Origin: Kryptolebias marmoratus
Taxonomy: Eukaryota; Chordata; Actinopteri; Cyprinodontiformes; Rivulidae
Direction of reading: 5' to 3'
NCBI RefSeq assembly: GCF_001649575.2
Contig: NC_051431.1
Location: 13,969,782 to 14,033,781, forward strand
DNA: 64,000 nucleotides
Every line of letters starts with the position of its first letter. The first letter of the stretch is position 1. The notes beneath the pieces are model-generated. The model had not been told where the DNA came from and made no database searches. It saw only the letters and a program-made list of their open reading frames with translations. This document shows positions 63,999 through 64,000 of this stretch, in pieces. The translations under genes were made by a program, and so were the position numbers.

Positions 63999-64000
63999 TA

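Larger units (their letters stand above)
58607..64000. other. Presumed first intron or upstream DNA of kmt2a
   Basis: No frame resembling the menin-binding N-terminus of KMT2A was found on the minus strand in this stretch. Intron 1 is long in human, so exon 1 probably lies beyond the window. The sequence is mostly AT-rich with a CpG-richer patch at 59580-60330 next to the gap, GA and CTC tracts, and short Tc1-tip-like motifs near 62566 and 63329. Confidence 0.45.

Noticed and set aside
1..64000. CRISPR arrays, bacterial operons, ribosome binding sites, phage genes
   Set aside because: The DNA is vertebrate nuclear sequence with introns; no direct-repeat/spacer array or prokaryotic signal is present.
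1..64000. tRNA or rRNA genes
   Set aside because: The only tRNA-like A and B boxes found belong to the SINE at 17350; no cloverleaf-forming gene or rRNA segment recognised by eye.

Overview
The window is vertebrate nuclear DNA, most likely from a teleost fish. Genes are split by GT-AG introns, the proteins are clear vertebrate orthologues, intergenic DNA is AT-rich, and the repeats are of fish type: Tc1-like transposons with IR/DR-type ends, an L2/Rex-like LINE relic, a DANA-like tRNA-derived SINE and many microsatellites. I cannot name the species. There is one assembly gap, a run of N at 59501-59575.

Three protein-coding genes are supported. (1) rnf26, plus strand, has a single coding exon at 12156-13502. 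It encodes a multi-pass membrane RING E3 ligase of the ER, preceded by an ETS-site-rich candidate promoter and followed by an inferred 3' UTR of about 2 kb. (2) c1qtnf5 (CTRP5), minus strand, has two coding exons at 23290-23810 and 23935-24166. It encodes a secreted collagen/C1q protein. (3) kmt2a (MLL1), minus strand, fills most of 35254-58606 and has an inferred 3' UTR of about 4.5 kb reaching down to about 30.8 kb. I placed 33 coding exons for it; their phases agree at every junction and together give 4460 codons from exon 2 to the stop. Exon 1, which should carry the menin-binding N-terminus, is not visible and probably lies beyond 64 kb.

Layout: 1-11.6 kb is repeat-rich intergenic DNA (transposon ends, a 383-bp duplication, a solo LTR, a LINE relic). 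11.6-15.6 kb is rnf26. 15.6-23.1 kb is intergenic with a Tc1-like relic, a SINE and copies of an unclassified repeat family. 23.1-24.2 kb is c1qtnf5. 24.2-30.8 kb is intergenic with more repeat copies and a deleted Tc1-like relic. 30.8-58.6 kb is kmt2a, almost free of recognisable repeats. 58.6-64 kb is the presumed first intron or upstream DNA of kmt2a.

The genes do not form one pathway. rnf26 works in ER and endosome organisation and STING turnover, c1qtnf5 in the extracellular matrix, and kmt2a in histone H3K4 methylation at developmental promoters. The convergent rnf26/c1qtnf5 pair matches the human 11q23 order. In human, MFRP lies directly upstream of C1QTNF5; here kmt2a lies there instead. 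I found no new biological system. The points most worth a second look are a repeat-built insertion in kmt2a exon 25, a possible NAGNAG splice site in the PHD2 exon, the apparently missing mfrp, and a local family of palindrome-bearing repeats.
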